Below, one piece after another: positions 38,901 through 47,091 of a DNA stretch of 64,000 nucleotides. The notes under the pieces are model-generated. The model was not told the DNA's origin. It made no database searches and was given only the letters and a program-made list of their open reading frames with translations. The DNA lies in contig NZ_JAKKUV010000007.1 of NCBI RefSeq assembly GCF_021864465.1, positions 45,521 to 109,520 of the forward strand, in the 5' to 3' direction. Numbering within the stretch: position 1 is the stretch's first letter; the number at the start of each line of letters is the position of its first letter. Made by a program: the position numbers and the translations under genes. Source of the stretch: Hyphobacterium sp. SN044. GTDB lineage: Bacteria; Pseudomonadota; Alphaproteobacteria; Caulobacterales; Maricaulaceae.

Positions 38901-40880
38901 CGCGCCGCGCCAGGACACGCCAAGCTGGAGGATCAGCTTGTTGAAGCCGTCATTTTCCGCACGGTTGGCGAGGATGGCGAGCAGGGCGTCTTCGAAGGCG
39001 GGGGCGAACTCCTCCCAGCTGCGGCCGGAGCCGCCGGCGAAACGCATTTCGAAGTCATGGACGAAGGCCACCGGGGCCTCCCCGTTTTCGCGCTCGACCT
39101 CGTAGCCCGACTCCTGCAGCACGGTGAGGCCCATATTCTCCAGCACCGGCATGATGTCGGTGAGCGGCACCGCTTCCCCGGCGCGGTAGAGTTTCAGCCG
39201 GAGGCCATGCTCGCCGTCGCGGGCACTGCGATAGACACGCGCGGCCAGCGGCGTCTCCTCGCCGAGGCTCTCGATCTTGATCAGGTCCTCGATCGCGTCG
39301 TCCGGCGTGAAGCGCTCGCGATACCCGGCGGAGAAGGCCCCGTCATAGGCGCTGATGCGGTCGCGCAGATGCTCGGTCAGGCGGCGGCGGGCGAGAGATT
39401 CGAAATCGTCGTCCCAGGTCCGCGCGAGATTGGCGACCGCGCGTTCAAGCTCCAGCACGTCCGGTTCGGGATGGTCGAACGGGTCGAGGCCGATGATGTA
39501 GTGGACGCGCGCCAGCGGGCCGTCGCCGAATTGCGGGTAGTAGGCCGAGAGGCGGCCGCCGAACTCCTTTCGGATCAGTTCGCCGGCCAGTTCCCGGACC
39601 TTCGAATTGTAGCGGTCGCGCGGCACGAAGAGCAGCACTGACACGAAGCGGTCGAACCGGTCGCGGCGGATGAACAGCTTGGTGCGCGGCCGGTCATAGA
39701 GGTGCAGGATGCCGAGGCTGAGCTGGAGGAGATCATCCTCCTCGGTCTGGAACAGCTCGTCGCGCGGATAATTCTCGACGATGTTGCGCAGCTTCTTGTC
39801 GCTGTGCGTGCCCGGCACCCGGTCGGCCCGCTCCAGCACCCGGCGGACCTTGCGCCGGATCAGCGGCACGTCGCGCGCCATGCGGTCATAGGCATCGGCG
39901 GTGAACAGGCCGACGAAGCGGGCCTCGCCGAACACGGTCCCGTCCTCGCGGTACCGCTTGACCCCGATATAATCCATGTAGACGCGGCGATGGACGCGCG
40001 ACTTGATGTTCGCCTTGGCGACGATGATCGGCGAAGGCTCGTTGAGGAAGCTCTCGATGGCTGGTGTCAGAAGCGCGGGCTCGGATCCCTGGCGCAGGAC
40101 CTGACGATCGGGATCGCGCAGGATGCCGCGGCCGGAATTCGGCTGGATGTCGGGCTGGCGGTCGGCAATCTTGCCGTCCTTGTCCATCTGGAATTCGTAG
40201 ACCCGGCAGCCGAGGAAGGCGAAGTGGTCGTCGCGCAGCCAGCGCAGGAAATCCAGCGTCTCGGCCTTTTCCTCGAAACTGGCCGGCGTGTTCGCGTTCT
40301 CGATATGGGCGATGGCCATATCCATCGCGGCGCGCATGTCGGCCCAGTCGTCCGTGGCCAGTTCGACATCCTGCAGAGTCGCGGTCAGGTCGGCCTGCAA
40401 TTCCTTGCGGCGTTCCGCGTCCAGTGCCTCGATATGGACCTGGATCAGCGATTCCGGCCGGCCGCCCTTGCGGACGGGATCGAGGATGGGGTGGAACATG
40501 GCGAGGACGTCGAGGCCTTGCGCGCCGATCTCGCCCATGACGGAATCGACCAGGAAGGGCCGGTCCGGGCCGCAGATCTCGACAATGTCGCGGCCGACAT
40601 CGGGCTGGCCGTCTTCGCCCGAAGGGCGCACGCGGATGATGATCTCGCCCGGCTTGCGGGTCTGTCCCCAGCGGTAGAATTCCGTGACCAGCGCGGCGAG
40701 GTCGGCGGCGGAAATCCCTTCGAGGTCTTCCGCGAGCGCGTCCTCGTAGATCTGGTCGATATAGGATCTGACCCGATCATTGTAGGCATCGGCACTGAAG
40801 ACGGAGGTCCATCGGGCCTTGGCGGCCTTGCTGAAGGCGGCCTTGGTGAAGGCGTGTGCCACGCCCACGACAGCAGTCAT
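35991..40880 (-). CDS. gdhB: NAD-specific glutamate dehydrogenase, large (180-kDa) type
   Basis: 1629 residues. Oxidises glutamate to 2-oxoglutarate with NAD+, feeding amino-acid carbon into the TCA cycle. The N-terminal ~700 residues hold ACT-like regulatory segments. The catalytic core (about 700-1250) includes V-A-R-G-G-L-R-W-S-D-R, G-S-K-G-G-F-Y-P-K, G-V-G-D-M-S-G-D-V-F-G-N-G-M, W-F-G-G-I-G-T-Y-V-K and V-G-E-G-A-N-L-G. A long helical C-terminal domain completes the protein. The large type is common in Alphaproteobacteria and Pseudomonas. Single gene. Confidence 0.96.
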   Translation of the reverse strand: MTAVVGVAHAFTKAAFSKAAKARWTSVFSADAYNDRVRSYIDQIYEDALAEDLEGISAADLAALVTEFYRWGQTRKPGEIIIRVRPSGEDGQPDVGRDIVEICGPDRPFLVDSVMGEIGAQGLDVLAMFHPILDPVRKGGRPESLIQVHIEALDAERRKELQADLTATLQDVELATDDWADMRAAMDMAIAHIENANTPASFEEKAETLDFLRWLRDDHFAFLGCRVYEFQMDKDGKIADRQPDIQPNSGRGILRDPDRQVLRQGSEPALLTPAIESFLNEPSPIIVAKANIKSRVHRRVYMDYIGVKRYREDGTVFGEARFVGLFTADAYDRMARDVPLIRRKVRRVLERADRVPGTHSDKKLRNIVENYPRDELFQTEEDDLLQLSLGILHLYDRPRTKLFIRRDRFDRFVSVLLFVPRDRYNSKVRELAGELIRKEFGGRLSAYYPQFGDGPLARVHYIIGLDPFDHPEPDVLELERAVANLARTWDDDFESLARRRLTEHLRDRISAYDGAFSAGYRERFTPDDAIEDLIKIESLGEETPLAARVYRSARDGEHGLRLKLYRAGEAVPLTDIMPVLENMGLTVLQESGYEVERENGEAPVAFVHDFEMRFAGGSGRSWEEFAPAFEDALLAILANRAENDGFNKLILQLGVSWRGAAFLRTCARYRQQTGLDPSQAIQEEALAANPEIAQGLLDLARIKFDPSTGQDREARRSEAEAKAEELRGKLEAVASLDHDRVLRRLLRLIESTLRTNYYQTGEDGLPKAHISIKIASREVEELPLPKPYREIFVWAPNVEGVHIRFGPVARGGLRWSDRRDDFRTEVLGLVKAQQVKNAVIVPVGSKGGFYPKQLPKAGSREEWLAEGQNAYRTFIRGLLDITDNIVDDTVSPPEDTVRWDDDDPYLVVAADKGTATFSDLANGVATGEYDFWLGDAFASGGSAGYDHKKMGITARGAWESVKRHFRELGKDVQNEAFSVIGVGDMSGDVFGNGMLLSKKISLVAAFDHRDIFIDPHPADLEACWAERQRLFDLPRSSWQDYDKSLISKGGGVFPRSSKTITLTSEIRELTGIEADKASPTELISALLKAETELLWFGGIGTYVKATAEQHWEVGDKANDGLRVNASEVGAKVVGEGANLGFTQAARIEFARHGGRVNADFVDNSAGVDTSDHEVNIKILLNPLMRAGDLSREKRNTLLGKMTDQVARHVLKHNYDQTLALTMAESEAVADIDAHERLMSKMEALGRLDRRVEGLPTSAQIANLKEQGQGLTRPELAILISYAKISLFDQLVASDVPDDPHFAATLKGYFPEDLDKYEDRMQAHRLRREIIATVLANDMINLGGPTFVHRAKESTGASTAAIARAFEAGRQIFRFAELTERINALDNKAPAEVQIALHREIIRLLRRQTYWLARRGRGKEADAPVSIDGVIDAYRPGVDALRGKAGDIVSDFERKRVRQRAKGFVTAGAPKDLAHDVASLRPLTSSSDVVDLALRKDWPLESAAWVYHAAGSRFTFDRLRSMGGEVSSDLHWDRLAVRRLIEDLYASQYTVAASAMRHARESGGALAKGIEEPGGEWAQDVIEAWSVANAEEAGRVDSAIEELDTTGSWTLSKLAIASTQLREMAQNAEP

Positions 40881-41010
40881 TGAGTGCCCCTTTGCCTGCG
40901 GGTCTGATTTGCTGCGAGCCTAGCCCGACTGACGGCGCACGCAAGCCGTGCGGACGGTGGATTAGACTCATTTGCTCAGCCCGCTAGTTTCTCATTCCGA
41001 ACAGGCTTGC

Positions 41011-41017
41011 AAGGAGG
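41011..41017 (+). promoter_or_regulatory. Shine-Dalgarno that sets the SDR start
   Basis: AAGGAGG lies 8 bp ahead of ATG 41026 and only 2 bp ahead of ATG 41020, so the later ATG is the likely start of the following dehydrogenase. Confidence 0.75.
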
Positions 41018-41025
41018 AAATGCCG

Positions 41026-41712
41026 ATGCCGCTTATCGTCATCACAGGAGCCAATCGCGGACTGGGTCTGGCGCATGTGCGCCGCTATCTCGAGCGGGGC
41101 TGGACGGTGCATGCGGCCTGCCGGGACCCTGAGGCGGCCGACGCCCTGAACGCGCTTGGCGGCGACCTCTACATCCATCGCTATGATGCCGCCGATTCTG
41201 CCGCGCCGGCTGATCTGGCCGATGCGGTGGCCCAGCCCGTCGACGTGCTGTTCGCCAATGCCGGCGTGATGGGCGCGGAGCGCGGCAAGCAGGCCTTCGG
41301 CCAGGTGTCACCGGATGACTGGATGAACGCGCTGAGGATCAACGCCCTCGCGCCGCTCCTGCTGGCCCAGGCTTTCGCCGGCCTTGTCGCTCAATCGGAG
41401 CAGAAGAAGATCGTGCTGCAGTCGAGCCGGATGGGCTCGATCGCCGACAATGATTCCGGCAGCGGCTATGTCTATCGCCCGTCGAAAGCCGCGCTCAATG
41501 CGATCGGCAAATCCCTGTCGATCGATCTGAAGGACAAGGGCATCTCGGTCGCGATCATGCATCCCGGCTGGGTGCAGACCGACATGGGGGGATCATCCGC
41601 CCCGTTGTCGGCCGACGAAGCGGTCTCCGGACAACAGAAACTGATCGACGATCTCTCGCTCGAGACGTCGGGGACCTTCTGGCATCAGTCGGGGGAGGTT
41701 CTGCCCTGGTAG
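41026..41712 (+). CDS. Short-chain dehydrogenase/reductase
   Basis: 228 residues. TGANRGLG at 7-14 binds the nucleotide, N-A-G is at 78-80, and Y150-x3-K154 with a serine near 133-138 makes up the catalytic set. The pattern I-M-H-P-G-W-V-Q-T-D-M-G-G near the C-terminus is seen in SDRs related to CsgA-type and carbonyl reductases. Substrate unknown. A GC-rich hairpin follows at once. Confidence 0.88.
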   Translation: MPLIVITGANRGLGLAHVRRYLERGWTVHAACRDPEAADALNALGGDLYIHRYDAADSAAPADLADAVAQPVDVLFANAGVMGAERGKQAFGQVSPDDWMNALRINALAPLLLAQAFAGLVAQSEQKKIVLQSSRMGSIADNDSGSGYVYRPSKAALNAIGKSLSIDLKDKGISVAIMHPGWVQTDMGGSSAPLSADEAVSGQQKLIDDLSLETSGTFWHQSGEVLPW

Positions 41713-41727
41713 GGCGGGGAAGGAAGG

Positions 41728-41772
41728 GCGGCACCGCCGGACAGGGACAGGGGGGAGTCCGGCGGTGCCTGT
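41728..41772 (+). terminator. GC-rich hairpin after the SDR gene
   Basis: GGCACCGCCGGAC and GTCCGGCGGTGCC are perfectly complementary arms of 13 nt around a purine-rich loop of about 15 nt. There is no T-tract, so it is either a factor-dependent stop or an mRNA stabiliser. Confidence 0.5.
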
Positions 41773-41852
41773 CAGGCCCCTAATGGCAGGCTGGGGGGAC
41801 GCACATTGAGGCCTGATCTCTTGGCGCTTCCTGTTTCAAGACAAGCGTCAGT

Positions 41853-41951
41853 TCAAGCGATATAGAGAGTGCCGCCCGAAACGGAAGACCATGCCGCAGC
41901 AGAAGCGGCAAGGACCAGCAGGACGACGCCAAACGACGCAACCGATTTCAT
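41853..41951 (-). CDS. Candidate 32-residue small membrane protein
   Basis: An ATG at 41951 is preceded by GAGGGA at a proper distance. The frame runs for 32 residues: M-K-S-V-A-S-F then a hydrophobic helix G-V-V-L-L-V-L-A-A-S-A-A-A, then a short polar tail ending T-L-Y-I-A. The layout is that of a small membrane protein or a free signal peptide. No homologue is known to me. Confidence 0.4.
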   Translation of the reverse strand: MKSVASFGVVLLVLAASAAAWSSVSGGTLYIA

Positions 41952-42108
41952 TGTTTTCCCTCGTCTTCTTGCTCCACTCGGCAGTGTTGCCGCGTGGAGA
42001 GAAAAGCGCATATGGGTTGGTCGGTGACTTTTGGAAGTCCCGCTCGCGTCACGTCCGCGTGAATTCTGTTATGCAAAATTGCGCATAATGACTGCGCAGA
42101 CGGTCGGT

Positions 42109-42671
42109 TCAGCCCGCGCGGTCGTAGCCCGCCTTCAGCCAGGCCTCGAGATCGGCATCGATCCCGTCAGCGCCTTCGACCCGCACGCGGTGTGAGACCA
42201 TCGCATTGAAGCTGCCCGAAGCCTCGAGACGGCCCTCGGGCGAAGCCTCGCCGAGATTGATCCCGACATCGAGCCGCGTCGCGGTCGACGGCTGGAAGAT
42301 CGCGAACTGCTTCTTCCGCCGCACGCTGACATAAGCCTTCTTGGGAGCGATCTCGACATCCTTGCCGAAGCCCGAAACCATCGCCGTCAGCCGGTCGTAG
42401 AGCGGTTTCAGATCCGCCTTCTTGCCGTATACTGCGCCGCGACGAGATCGGCGTCCTCGGCCATGTCGGCAGACGACGCCAGCGCCCGATGCGCGACGAG
42501 ATTGGCATAGCCATGCGTCATGCCGTGGTCGGTCTTCAGCAGCTTGACGATCTCGCCATGCTTCGCCGCCCCCGACGCCTTCACGATTTTCACCCATTCG
42601 CTGAGCGGCTTGCCGGTCTTCTCGGCGAGATTGGCTTCCATCGTCGCCGCCATTTCCTCCGGCGTTGCCAT
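42109..42671 (-). pseudogene. DUF4287/DUF5655-type gene with a frameshift
   Basis: Two overlapping frames together make one known protein plan. The first, from ATG 42671, gives a DUF4287-like helical domain (L-S-E-W-V-K-I-V-K-A-S-G-A-A-K-H-G-E-I-V...H-G-M-T-H-G-Y-A-N). At about 42425 it runs into unrelated residues and a stop. The next frame continues at once with V-Y-G-K-K-A-D-L-K-P-L-Y and the DUF5655-like end (V-S-V-R-R-K-K-Q-F-A-I-F-Q-P-S-T-A-T-R-L-D). Joining needs a one- or two-base change near 42420-42430. It could be a true pseudogene or a sequencing error. It has GGAGGAG before the start and lies 2 bp after the DUF2891 stop. Confidence 0.8.
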
Positions 42672-42673
42672 GA

Positions 42674-43789
42674 CTACTCCTCCCTCATACGCGGCGCTTC
42701 GAGGCCGCGCCCGGTCACCAGATAGGTCGCGAAACTGCCCAGCCAGTGCCCGCCTTCATAGTGTTCGTCGGACACCGAAGCGACGCCGGTCTCCCGGTGA
42801 ATGTCCGCCGCGGCGAGCAGGGAGGCAATGCGCTCGTCACGTTCGGGCAGGGCCGCCGCAATGGCTTCCAGATTCCAGGCGCGGGAGAGGTTCACACCGT
42901 CGAGATGGACGAGCTTGCCATCCGACGCGTCGAGCACGACACCGGGTTCCAGCCAGTCGCCGGACCCGTCCGTGGGGATGCCCGGAAGGAAGTTGCTGAG
43001 CCAGGCCGCGAAGACGGGGGAAGGCAGGACGCGGCGCATCAGATCCGCCTCGTAGAGGCAGGGCGACAGGAAATCCTCGCCCGACGGCTCGTAATTCAGC
43101 GGGCAGTTGACGTCCTCGAGGTGGAATTCGAGTGTCTTCGACACGATCAGCTGTTCCAGCGCCACATCGCCGGTTGTCCGCGCCCAGTCGAGCGCCAGCG
43201 CCAGGCCGAAGGCGGACTGATTGTGCGTGCCGATGCGGATCGGATAGGCGAGATTGGGCAGCCAGCTGCGATAGCGATCAGCCACCACGGTTTCGAGCGG
43301 GGCGAGCGCTTCGGCCCATTGTGCGGCGCGCGGATCGTCCCATTCGCGCAGTTCGGTCATCAGCTGCAGGAACCAGGCAAGGCCATAGGGGCGTTCGAAG
43401 CTCGCCCGGCCATCTCCGGCGAAATACTCGACCTCTCCGGCGACACGCTCGGCCGTGAAATTCGCCGCAAGGGCGGCTTCGGCCTCTTCCGCGAACCCGG
43501 CATCCGGCATCAGGCGGATAAGGCGCACCAGCAGCCAATGCCCGTGCACGGCGGAATGCCAGTCATAGCAACCGTAGAAGACCGGGGTCAGTTCGCTCGG
43601 TGGCCGCGCGTCCTCATCGGACTGCAGCACATGGGCGATCTTGTTGGGGTATTCCCGCTGCACGCAATCGAGCGCGAGGCGCGCGAAGCGATTGGCGAGT
43701 TCGGGATCGGGCGTGTCGGCGCGGGCGCTGGGCATGGCCGTCACCATGAGACACAGGGCGGGAAGCACAAGGCGGAAGAGCGTTTTCAT
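42674..43789 (-). CDS. DUF2891 family protein, exported
   Basis: 371 residues with a signal peptide (A-M-P-S-A-R-A). The conserved core is clear: F-Y-G-C-Y-D-W-H-S-A-V-H-G-H-W-L-L-V-R-L near residue 70, Y-P-I-R-I-G-T-H-N-Q-S-A-F-G-L-A-L, and D-E-H-Y-E-G-G-H-W-L-G-S-F-A at the end. It is probably an alpha/alpha-barrel enzyme, but no activity is established for the family. It may be co-transcribed with the frameshifted DUF4287 gene. Confidence 0.88.
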   Translation of the reverse strand: MKTLFRLVLPALCLMVTAMPSARADTPDPELANRFARLALDCVQREYPNKIAHVLQSDEDARPPSELTPVFYGCYDWHSAVHGHWLLVRLIRLMPDAGFAEEAEAALAANFTAERVAGEVEYFAGDGRASFERPYGLAWFLQLMTELREWDDPRAAQWAEALAPLETVVADRYRSWLPNLAYPIRIGTHNQSAFGLALALDWARTTGDVALEQLIVSKTLEFHLEDVNCPLNYEPSGEDFLSPCLYEADLMRRVLPSPVFAAWLSNFLPGIPTDGSGDWLEPGVVLDASDGKLVHLDGVNLSRAWNLEAIAAALPERDERIASLLAAADIHRETGVASVSDEHYEGGHWLGSFATYLVTGRGLEAPRMREE

Positions 43790-43812
43790 GCGCCCAGCCT
43801 AGCGCCGAACCC

Positions 43813-43845
43813 GCAAAAGAAAACGGCCCCGGAAATCCGGGGCCG
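43813..43845 (-). terminator. Rho-independent terminator after the DJ-1-like gene
   Basis: On the minus strand CGGCCCCGG, a short loop, CCGGGGCCG then TTTTCTTTT. It lies directly after the end of the DJ-1-like gene at 43872. Confidence 0.88.
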
Positions 43846-43871
43846 CCTGTCGAGTCATTCCATCACGTGAG

Positions 43872-44360
43872 TCAAGCCGCGAGGCCTTCGGCGAACAGCT
43901 CGGTCGCGTCCTCGATTGCAGTCTCGCCGCGCGCGGCGAAGACCTGGCCGCGCATGGAAATCGCGGCCGTTGCGTCGGCGGCGTCCGGCGAATTGGCGGC
44001 ATCGGCAAGCAGTTTCACACCATCGGACATTGCGATGATCGGTTTGCCCGCTTCGAGGAAGCGGTCGGCCACGAGGCGCGCGGACTCGGAAATCTCGCCC
44101 ACGCCGCCCGGCAGGATCAGCGCGCAATAGCGGTCGAAATCCATGTCGCCGATGGTCGATGCGGCCAGAAGCTGGACATCGTCGGACCGTTCGGACTTCG
44201 CTGTGAGCATCGCTTCTCCGCCGCTCACAACCGCCACTCCATAGCCCGCGCGTTCGAGGGGGCGGGTGGCACGCATGAGATCTTCTGCATTGAGCCGGTC
44301 GCTGGCAATGGCGGCAACGCGGCCTTTAAGCTGGTGTCTGCGGCGGGAAAAACGGTTCAC
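43872..44360 (-). CDS. DJ-1/PfpI-like protein without the usual cysteine
   Basis: 162 residues. It has the DJ-1/PfpI fold pattern: R-V-A-A-I-A-S-D, G-Y-G-V-A-V-V-S-G-G-E, and Y-C-A-L-I-L-P-G-G-V-G-E with the conserved Glu region. The nucleophile elbow, normally A-x-C-H-G, reads A-M-S-D-G here, so Cys is replaced by Ser and the next His by Asp. A classical glyoxalase or protease activity is therefore unlikely. The GTG start at 44360 has AAGGAGG upstream and is preferred over ATG 44402. Role unknown, possibly stress related. Confidence 0.8.
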   Translation of the reverse strand: MNRFSRRRHQLKGRVAAIASDRLNAEDLMRATRPLERAGYGVAVVSGGEAMLTAKSERSDDVQLLAASTIGDMDFDRYCALILPGGVGEISESARLVADRFLEAGKPIIAMSDGVKLLADAANSPDAADATAAISMRGQVFAARGETAIEDATELFAEGLAA

Positions 44361-44585
44361 GAAACCTCCTTCTGCACGTGAGCAGGCGATGCGCAGGCCC
44401 ACGCGCGCTACTGATATCTATGGTCGGGTACGGGCATGGATATAGGGAGTTGGCCGGGGGGTCCGCAACCCTTCACACCCGGATCGAACTTATTTGCGGT
44501 CAAACGCAACGGATTGAAACATCGTCCCGCGTTGGAGGCATTGGGGGCGACGCGCTTGTTTTGTACCGGAACGGAAGGATGAAAC

Positions 44586-47072
44586 GTGACCCGGACATTC
44601 AGCAGCGCCCTTGCGCTGACAACGGCCCTTTGTCTGGTGGCCGCCTCGCCGTCGGATGGCCAGACCTCCCGGACATTTGACCTCTCCGCTCCCGATGCGG
44701 CGCTCCCGATGGATGCCGCGGCCCGTATCGAACCGGGCGCGGTCATTCGTCTGCCTGATGGCGCGGCAGGCGTGCGTATCCGTGTCGCCACGATCGCCGC
44801 GCGGCCGCTGGGCGATGTCGCGGTCACCGGCACGGTCGATGGCACCGGCGAACCGGTGCGGCTGACGCTGGGCGGTACCGGTTATTACACCGCCGCCGGT
44901 ATGGAACGCTGGCGCCCGAATGGGTCCGGTCAGGGCCAGTTCCTGGCGCCGGGAAGCCTTGCATCCTCCGATCTCGCCGAGGAAGAGCGCCTTGTCGTGG
45001 CGCAAACCCTTGCGGCTCTGCCGCACGATGCCTCTGGAATTCTCGAATTACAGGCTGAACTGAGTGACAGCTTCGTGCGCCGTCACGGTCTCGCATCGCG
45101 GTTGCGCGCACAGGATCTCGCCGAAGCCGTCAATGCCGCATTGGCCGATTTGGGCCGGGAGGTCTCGATCGAGCTCGTCGCGCTGCGCGGCGCTGACACG
45201 GGCGCATCCTCGACGCCCGGCATCGCCTTTGCGGGTCTCGACACCATCGCCGCGGACGTGATCGTCGCCGCCGTCCTGCCGTCGAGCCGGGCGGTCCGTG
45301 TGGGTGATCCCGCGACCGCCTTCGCGACCATCATCAATGCCGGAGCCGGAGAGGCGACGTCCTGCGGCCTGGCGCTCACCGGGGCGTCGCCCGCGGGCAG
45401 TTTCAGCTACCAGATCACCGACGCGCTCAATCAGCCCGCCGGGACGCCGGACACGCCGGTCAACATCCCGGCCAATGGCGCGCAGTCCTACATCTTCTCC
45501 TTCACCCCTTCGACGACGTTCGAACCGGGCGGCGACCTGCCGCTGGAATTCACCTGTACGAACCGGGCCTCCGCCGTCATGAATTCGGGCGTGAACACGC
45601 TGTGGTTCTCGGCTTCGGCGAATGCCGTGCCGGACATCATCGCGATTGCGGACACCGGCGCGTCGGTCGGGCTGAATGCCCTGCCCGGCGTGGTCGATAT
45701 TCTCGACCGCCAGCGGCGCGGCCCGTTTGCGGTCGCCACTGCCAATGTCGGCGCCTCCGGCACGATTACCGTGTCCGCGGCCCCGACATCGGACATCCCG
45801 GTCACCGTCCGGGTGTGCCAGACCGACGCCGGGACAGGAGCCTGCCTCGCCTCGCCGTCCACCGAGCTGACGCTCGACATAAATGCCGGTGCGACGCCGA
45901 GTTTTGCGGTGTTCGCCGCGGGCGATGTGCCCATCGCCTTCGCTCCGGCCACCAACCGGATCCGGGTATTGTTCAGTGAGGGCGGCGCGGTGCGCGGCTC
46001 GACCACGGTCGCGATCCGGACGCTGCTGACCGAACCGATCCTGCCGGAAGTGTCCTTCCTCTATGCCGATGCCGACGTAAACCTGCCGAACTACTACCGC
46101 AACGGTCCGGTCGTGGCGGCGGACAATACGCCGATCGACAACCGGATCACCAATGCCGGCGCAACGCTGGGCCGTGTGCTGTTCTACGACCGGCGCCTGT
46201 CGCTCAACAACGCCGTGTCCTGCGCCTCCTGCCATGTCCAGGCGCTCGGCTTTTCCGATGACGGCCAGTTTTCAACCGGATTCGAGGGCGGTCTGACCGG
46301 CCGGCATTCGCCCGGCCTGACCAATGCCCGCTATTACGACCGCGGCCATTTCTTCTGGGACGAACGGGCCGACACGCTCGAGGACCAGGTGCTGATCCCG
46401 ATCCCGAACGAAGTCGAGATGGGCCTGCCGCTCGATCAGGCCGTCGCGCGCGTTGCGGCGGAAGACTTCTATGCGGGCCTGTTCACCGACGCGTTCGGCG
46501 ATGCCGGTGTGACAGCCGAGCGCATGGCCCTGGCCATGGCGCAATTCGTCCGCTCGATGACCAGCCACAATTCCCGCTTCGATCAGGCACTTGATGCCGG
46601 TCCGGTCGGGTCGGCGGCCTTTCAGGCACAGCTGACGGAGCAGGAATATCTCGGCCTGCAGCTCTTCATGCCGGTGCCGGGGTCGGACATCCAGGCACTG
46701 AATTGCGGCGCGTGCCATACGACGCTCGCCCATATCAGCGACGACATCCACAATATCGGCCTCGACGCGACGAATGATGCCGATGCCGGGGCCGGCAATG
46801 GCGCGTTCAAGGCACCGTCATTGCGCAATGTGGCGGTCCGTCCGCAATTCATGCATGACGGCCGCTTCACGACGCTGGCCGAGGTGATCGAGTTCTACAA
46901 TTCGGGGGTCCAGGCCAATCCCGATCTCGACGGCCGGATGCGCCAGGGACCGAACCCGCAAAGGCTCAATCTGACCGACGAGGAAAAGGCCGCGCTGGAG
47001 GCTTTCCTGCACACGCTGACCGATCAGGAATTCCTCACGGACGAGCGGTTCTCGGACCCGTTCGCGAACTGA
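44586..47072 (+). CDS. Dihaem cytochrome-c peroxidase/MauG-like protein with long N-terminal region
   Basis: 828 residues with a signal peptide. The C-terminal ~320 residues form a cytochrome-c-peroxidase/MauG module with two haem-c sites, CASCH at 546-550 and CGACH at 707-711, plus F-S-D-D-G-Q, H-S-P-G-L-T-N-A and a late P-S-L-R-N-V-A-V-R-P-Q-F-M-H-D-G-R-F. The first ~500 residues are beta-rich and contain repeated Ig-like stretches (F-A-T-I-I-N-A-G-A-G-E-A, F-A-V-A-T-A-N-V-G-A-S-G). The start is GTG 44586 with GGAAGGA ahead; ATG 44579 is out of frame. It probably acts in the periplasm or at the surface on a peroxide or an organic substrate. Confidence 0.85.
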   Translation: MTRTFSSALALTTALCLVAASPSDGQTSRTFDLSAPDAALPMDAAARIEPGAVIRLPDGAAGVRIRVATIAARPLGDVAVTGTVDGTGEPVRLTLGGTGYYTAAGMERWRPNGSGQGQFLAPGSLASSDLAEEERLVVAQTLAALPHDASGILELQAELSDSFVRRHGLASRLRAQDLAEAVNAALADLGREVSIELVALRGADTGASSTPGIAFAGLDTIAADVIVAAVLPSSRAVRVGDPATAFATIINAGAGEATSCGLALTGASPAGSFSYQITDALNQPAGTPDTPVNIPANGAQSYIFSFTPSTTFEPGGDLPLEFTCTNRASAVMNSGVNTLWFSASANAVPDIIAIADTGASVGLNALPGVVDILDRQRRGPFAVATANVGASGTITVSAAPTSDIPVTVRVCQTDAGTGACLASPSTELTLDINAGATPSFAVFAAGDVPIAFAPATNRIRVLFSEGGAVRGSTTVAIRTLLTEPILPEVSFLYADADVNLPNYYRNGPVVAADNTPIDNRITNAGATLGRVLFYDRRLSLNNAVSCASCHVQALGFSDDGQFSTGFEGGLTGRHSPGLTNARYYDRGHFFWDERADTLEDQVLIPIPNEVEMGLPLDQAVARVAAEDFYAGLFTDAFGDAGVTAERMALAMAQFVRSMTSHNSRFDQALDAGPVGSAAFQAQLTEQEYLGLQLFMPVPGSDIQALNCGACHTTLAHISDDIHNIGLDATNDADAGAGNGAFKAPSLRNVAVRPQFMHDGRFTTLAEVIEFYNSGVQANPDLDGRMRQGPNPQRLNLTDEEKAALEAFLHTLTDQEFLTDERFSDPFAN

Positions 47073-47091
47073 CCCGGCTGCGGGGGCGGCG

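Larger units (their letters stand above)
41713..42108. other. 396-bp stretch with one possible very small gene
   Basis: Contains the SDR hairpin, a candidate 32-codon minus-strand gene (41853-41951) and the small dyad TTATGC-N8-GCATAA at 42069-42088. Nothing else with coding character was seen. Confidence 0.55.

Noticed and set aside
36210-39641. Long plus-strand open frame opposite the glutamate dehydrogenase gene (1143 codons)
   Set aside because: Shadow of the real gene on the minus strand; no ribosome-binding site or family motif.
42069-42088. Dyad TTATGC-N8-GCATAA as an operator
   Set aside because: Short, AT-rich and not clearly placed at a promoter of a certain gene; mentioned only in the gene-free stretch.
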